NCBI GenBank assembly: GCA_900550595.1
Contig: URTB01000062.1
Coordinates: forward strand, 1 to 7,775
Origin: an uncultured Collinsella sp.
Lineage (GTDB): Bacteria > Actinomycetota > Coriobacteriia > Coriobacteriales > Coriobacteriaceae
Reading direction: 5' to 3'
DNA length: 7,775 nucleotides
Positions 6,859 through 7,775 of this stretch are shown here, in pieces. The notes below the pieces were generated by a model. That model was not told the DNA's origin. It worked only from the letters and a program-made list of their open reading frames with translations, and searched no databases. A program made the translations under genes and the position numbers. Each line of letters starts with the position of its first letter. Position 1 is the first letter of the stretch.

Positions 6859-6901
6859 AAAAGACTCCTTGTGTTCGTAGGTATCGCTAAGAATGAATAC
6901 T

Positions 6902-6919
6902 ACTAGAACGACTAGAACG
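6902..6919. repeat. Tandem 9-base repeat ACTAGAACG x2
   Basis: Two exact adjacent copies of ACTAGAACG (6902-6910 and 6911-6919) stand 44 bases upstream of the HD-domain gene's start and directly against the A-run of terminator copy 2. They could be a tandem operator for that gene or simple slippage; no convincing promoter hexamers were found beside them. Confidence 0.5.
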
Positions 6920-6962
6920 AAAAAACCACCACAAAGGTGCCTGTCCCCTTTGTGGTGGTTTT
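6920..6962 (-). terminator. Terminator hairpin, copy 2 (GGGGAC type), after the CarD-like gene
   Basis: A perfect 16-bp stem, 6922-6937 with 6947-6962, with the same 9-base loop as copy 1. On the minus strand the stem ends in a run of six T (6925-6920), a classical intrinsic terminator 12 bases past the CarD-like stop codon. Bases 6916-6960 equal 6198-6241 except for one extra A in the A-run. Confidence 0.85.
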
Positions 6963-6974
6963 GGCGTGGGCAGG

Positions 6975-7460
6975 TTAGTTGAGGGCGGCTTGGGCTAGGC
7001 GGGCTTCGGCGGCCTCTTCGGTGACGCCCAGGGCCACGGCGAACTCCTCGATGGAGCGGCGCTTGGCTTCCTTGAGTACGCGCATGTAGTAGGAGCTGGG
7101 CTTTTTATCTGCTTCCTCGGCCTGGCGAATACGGTGCATCATGGTTTTTGCCACGCGAACCGTCTCGGGCGCGCCCAGCTTGAGCTGCTGCTTAAAGTGC
7201 GTCTCCTCGAGCGAGCTGTTGCGCTCGGTAAAGGTGTCGCACTCCAACTCATCGTAGTGGCTCAGCAGGTGCTCTGCATCTTGCTGGGAGATAGCGGCAT
7301 GCAGACGGTCGGCCTGCGCCACGGGGTACATGAGAATCGTCTGCGCATGTCCCTGCTTGGTCTCGAGCAGCAACATGGGCTGTGGCGTGTCGTCCCTAAA
7401 ACCGACGACGGTGCAGACTCCCTGACCCGGATGAATGACGTGTTGACCGATTGAGAACAT
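6975..7460 (-). CDS. CarD-like transcriptional regulator
   Basis: 161 residues, close to the 162 of mycobacterial CarD. The N-terminal part (about 1-58) begins FSIGQHVIHPGQGVCTVVGF, matching the CarD/CdnL/TRCF RNA-polymerase-interacting domain (IG-x-VV-P-x-GVG pattern). The rest (about 65-161) is helical and basic, as in the CarD DNA-contacting domain, ending in an Ala/Glu-rich helix. Family members bind the RNAP beta subunit and steady the open promoter complex, often at rRNA promoters. Odd: there is no tryptophan anywhere, and the stretch RNSSLEETHF (80-89) stands where mycobacterial CarD has its wedge tryptophan. GGAGGT (complement of 7464-7469) lies 3 bases before the ATG. The gene appears monocistronic, with terminator copy 2 just downstream and an AT-rich leader region upstream. 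Confidence 0.87.
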   Translation of the reverse strand: MFSIGQHVIHPGQGVCTVVGFRDDTPQPMLLLETKQGHAQTILMYPVAQADRLHAAISQQDAEHLLSHYDELECDTFTERNSSLEETHFKQQLKLGAPETVRVAKTMMHRIRQAEEADKKPSSYYMRVLKEAKRRSIEEFAVALGVTEEAAEARLAQAALN

Positions 7461-7655
7461 GCTACCTCCAACTTATACGAATTTGTGTATGTTAAGAATA
7501 CCACGCTGACGTGCACAAACCATTACTTTATGCAGGAAAAGCACACAACTCCGATAGGTTAGAGTATTCGATATATAGAACAGCTTATCCATACGTTTAT
7601 GCATTTCCAGAACGTGTATAAACTGCAGGCAAACCGCCAACTTTGTACAGCCGCG

Positions 7656-7726
7656 CAAGAGCGGTAGTCATTTTTGTGCATATGCAATATCTATTAGCTT
7701 TACCCTGCGACAGTAGCTACCGCTTG
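7656..7726. repeat. Spaced inverted repeat with an inner 10-base palindrome
   Basis: AGCGGTAG (7660-7667) is the reverse complement of CTACCGCT (7717-7724). The flanks CAAG and CTTG extend the match with a two-base insertion. Within the 49-base spacer lies the perfect palindrome TGCATATGCA (7677-7686). It could be an operator region or an RNA hairpin; nothing more can be said from the sequence. Confidence 0.4.
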
Positions 7727-7735
7727 TGATAGAGT
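7707..7735 (+). promoter_or_regulatory. Possible rightward promoter for a gene beyond the window
   Basis: GCGACA (7707-7712, four of six to the -35 consensus), a 17-base spacer ending in TGA, and TAGAGT (7730-7735, four of six to -10) form an extended -10 type layout. The transcript would start near 7742, next to a small hairpin (AGAGT 7731-7735 with ACTCT 7743-7747). No downstream gene is visible to confirm it. Confidence 0.3.
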
Positions 7736-7775
7736 GCTACAAACTCTGGCTTTTGCCCTACGAGTGACCAAGAGC

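Larger units (their letters stand above)
7461..7775. other. AT-richer non-coding stretch at the right end
   Basis: No credible gene was found in these 315 bases. A short minus-strand frame (7658-7473) starts with TTG, has no ribosome site and resembles nothing known. The stretch is clearly richer in A and T than the coding parts. It must contain the promoter of the CarD-like gene; on the minus strand I see TTGTGC, a spacer and TAACAT (complement of about 7518-7489), but the match is weak. It also holds a dyad (7656-7726) and a possible rightward promoter (7707-7735), listed separately. Confidence 0.6.

Noticed and set aside
5986..6906. 306-codon plus-strand frame across the end of proA and the HD gene
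   Set aside because: It overlaps two well-supported genes and reads through a strong hairpin; no family similarity seen.
7585..7593. TTATCCATA, one base from a DnaA box
   Set aside because: A single imperfect site with no cluster, no AT-rich unwinding array and no dnaA or dnaN nearby.
7473..7658. 61-codon minus-strand frame upstream of the CarD-like gene
   Set aside because: TTG start, no ribosome site, atypical composition, and it occupies the expected promoter region.

Overview
The window reads as the end of a draft-assembly contig from a GC-rich Actinomycetota. Protein style, codon use and the GGGGAC/GTCCCC-bearing intergenic hairpins fit a gut Coriobacteriia genome, most likely Collinsella or a close relative. 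That assignment is inference from memory, not a database match. The first 48 bases are not biological. They are an Illumina Nextera adapter (tail of P5, i5 index CTCTCTAT, read-1 adapter and 19-base mosaic end), so native sequence starts at base 49.

Layout: (1) 49-384, the 3' end of a gene for a Pro/Ala/Lys-rich protein with one C-terminal membrane segment. (2) 467-1972, nicotinate phosphoribosyltransferase (pncB), the entry of nicotinate into NAD salvage. (3) 2041-3168, glutamate 5-kinase (proB), the first step of proline synthesis. (4) 3169-3368, a convergent intergenic stretch with a 98-base nested palindrome and GGGGAC-type hairpin sequence. (5) 4787-3369 on the minus strand, an alpha/beta hydrolase resembling proline iminopeptidases (S33). 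(6) 4901-6187, gamma-glutamyl phosphate reductase (proA), the second step of proline synthesis. (7) 6858-6259 on the minus strand, an HD-domain protein, flanked on both sides by near-identical terminator hairpins. (8) 7460-6975 on the minus strand, a CarD-like RNA-polymerase-binding regulator. (9) 7461-7775, an AT-richer non-coding stretch holding the CarD-gene leader, a dyad and a possible rightward promoter.

The genes suggest a small proline-centred neighbourhood. ProB and ProA act in sequence (glutamate to glutamyl phosphate to glutamate semialdehyde). The gene between them, on the opposite strand, looks like a peptidase that would release N-terminal proline. proC is not in the window. NAD salvage (pncB) and the HD and CarD-like genes have no evident pathway link to proline.

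I found no new defence, mobile or biosynthetic system. The more notable signals are the set of hairpins sharing a GGGGAC loop, the nested palindrome after proB, the split proB/proA arrangement, and a CarD-like protein without any tryptophan.
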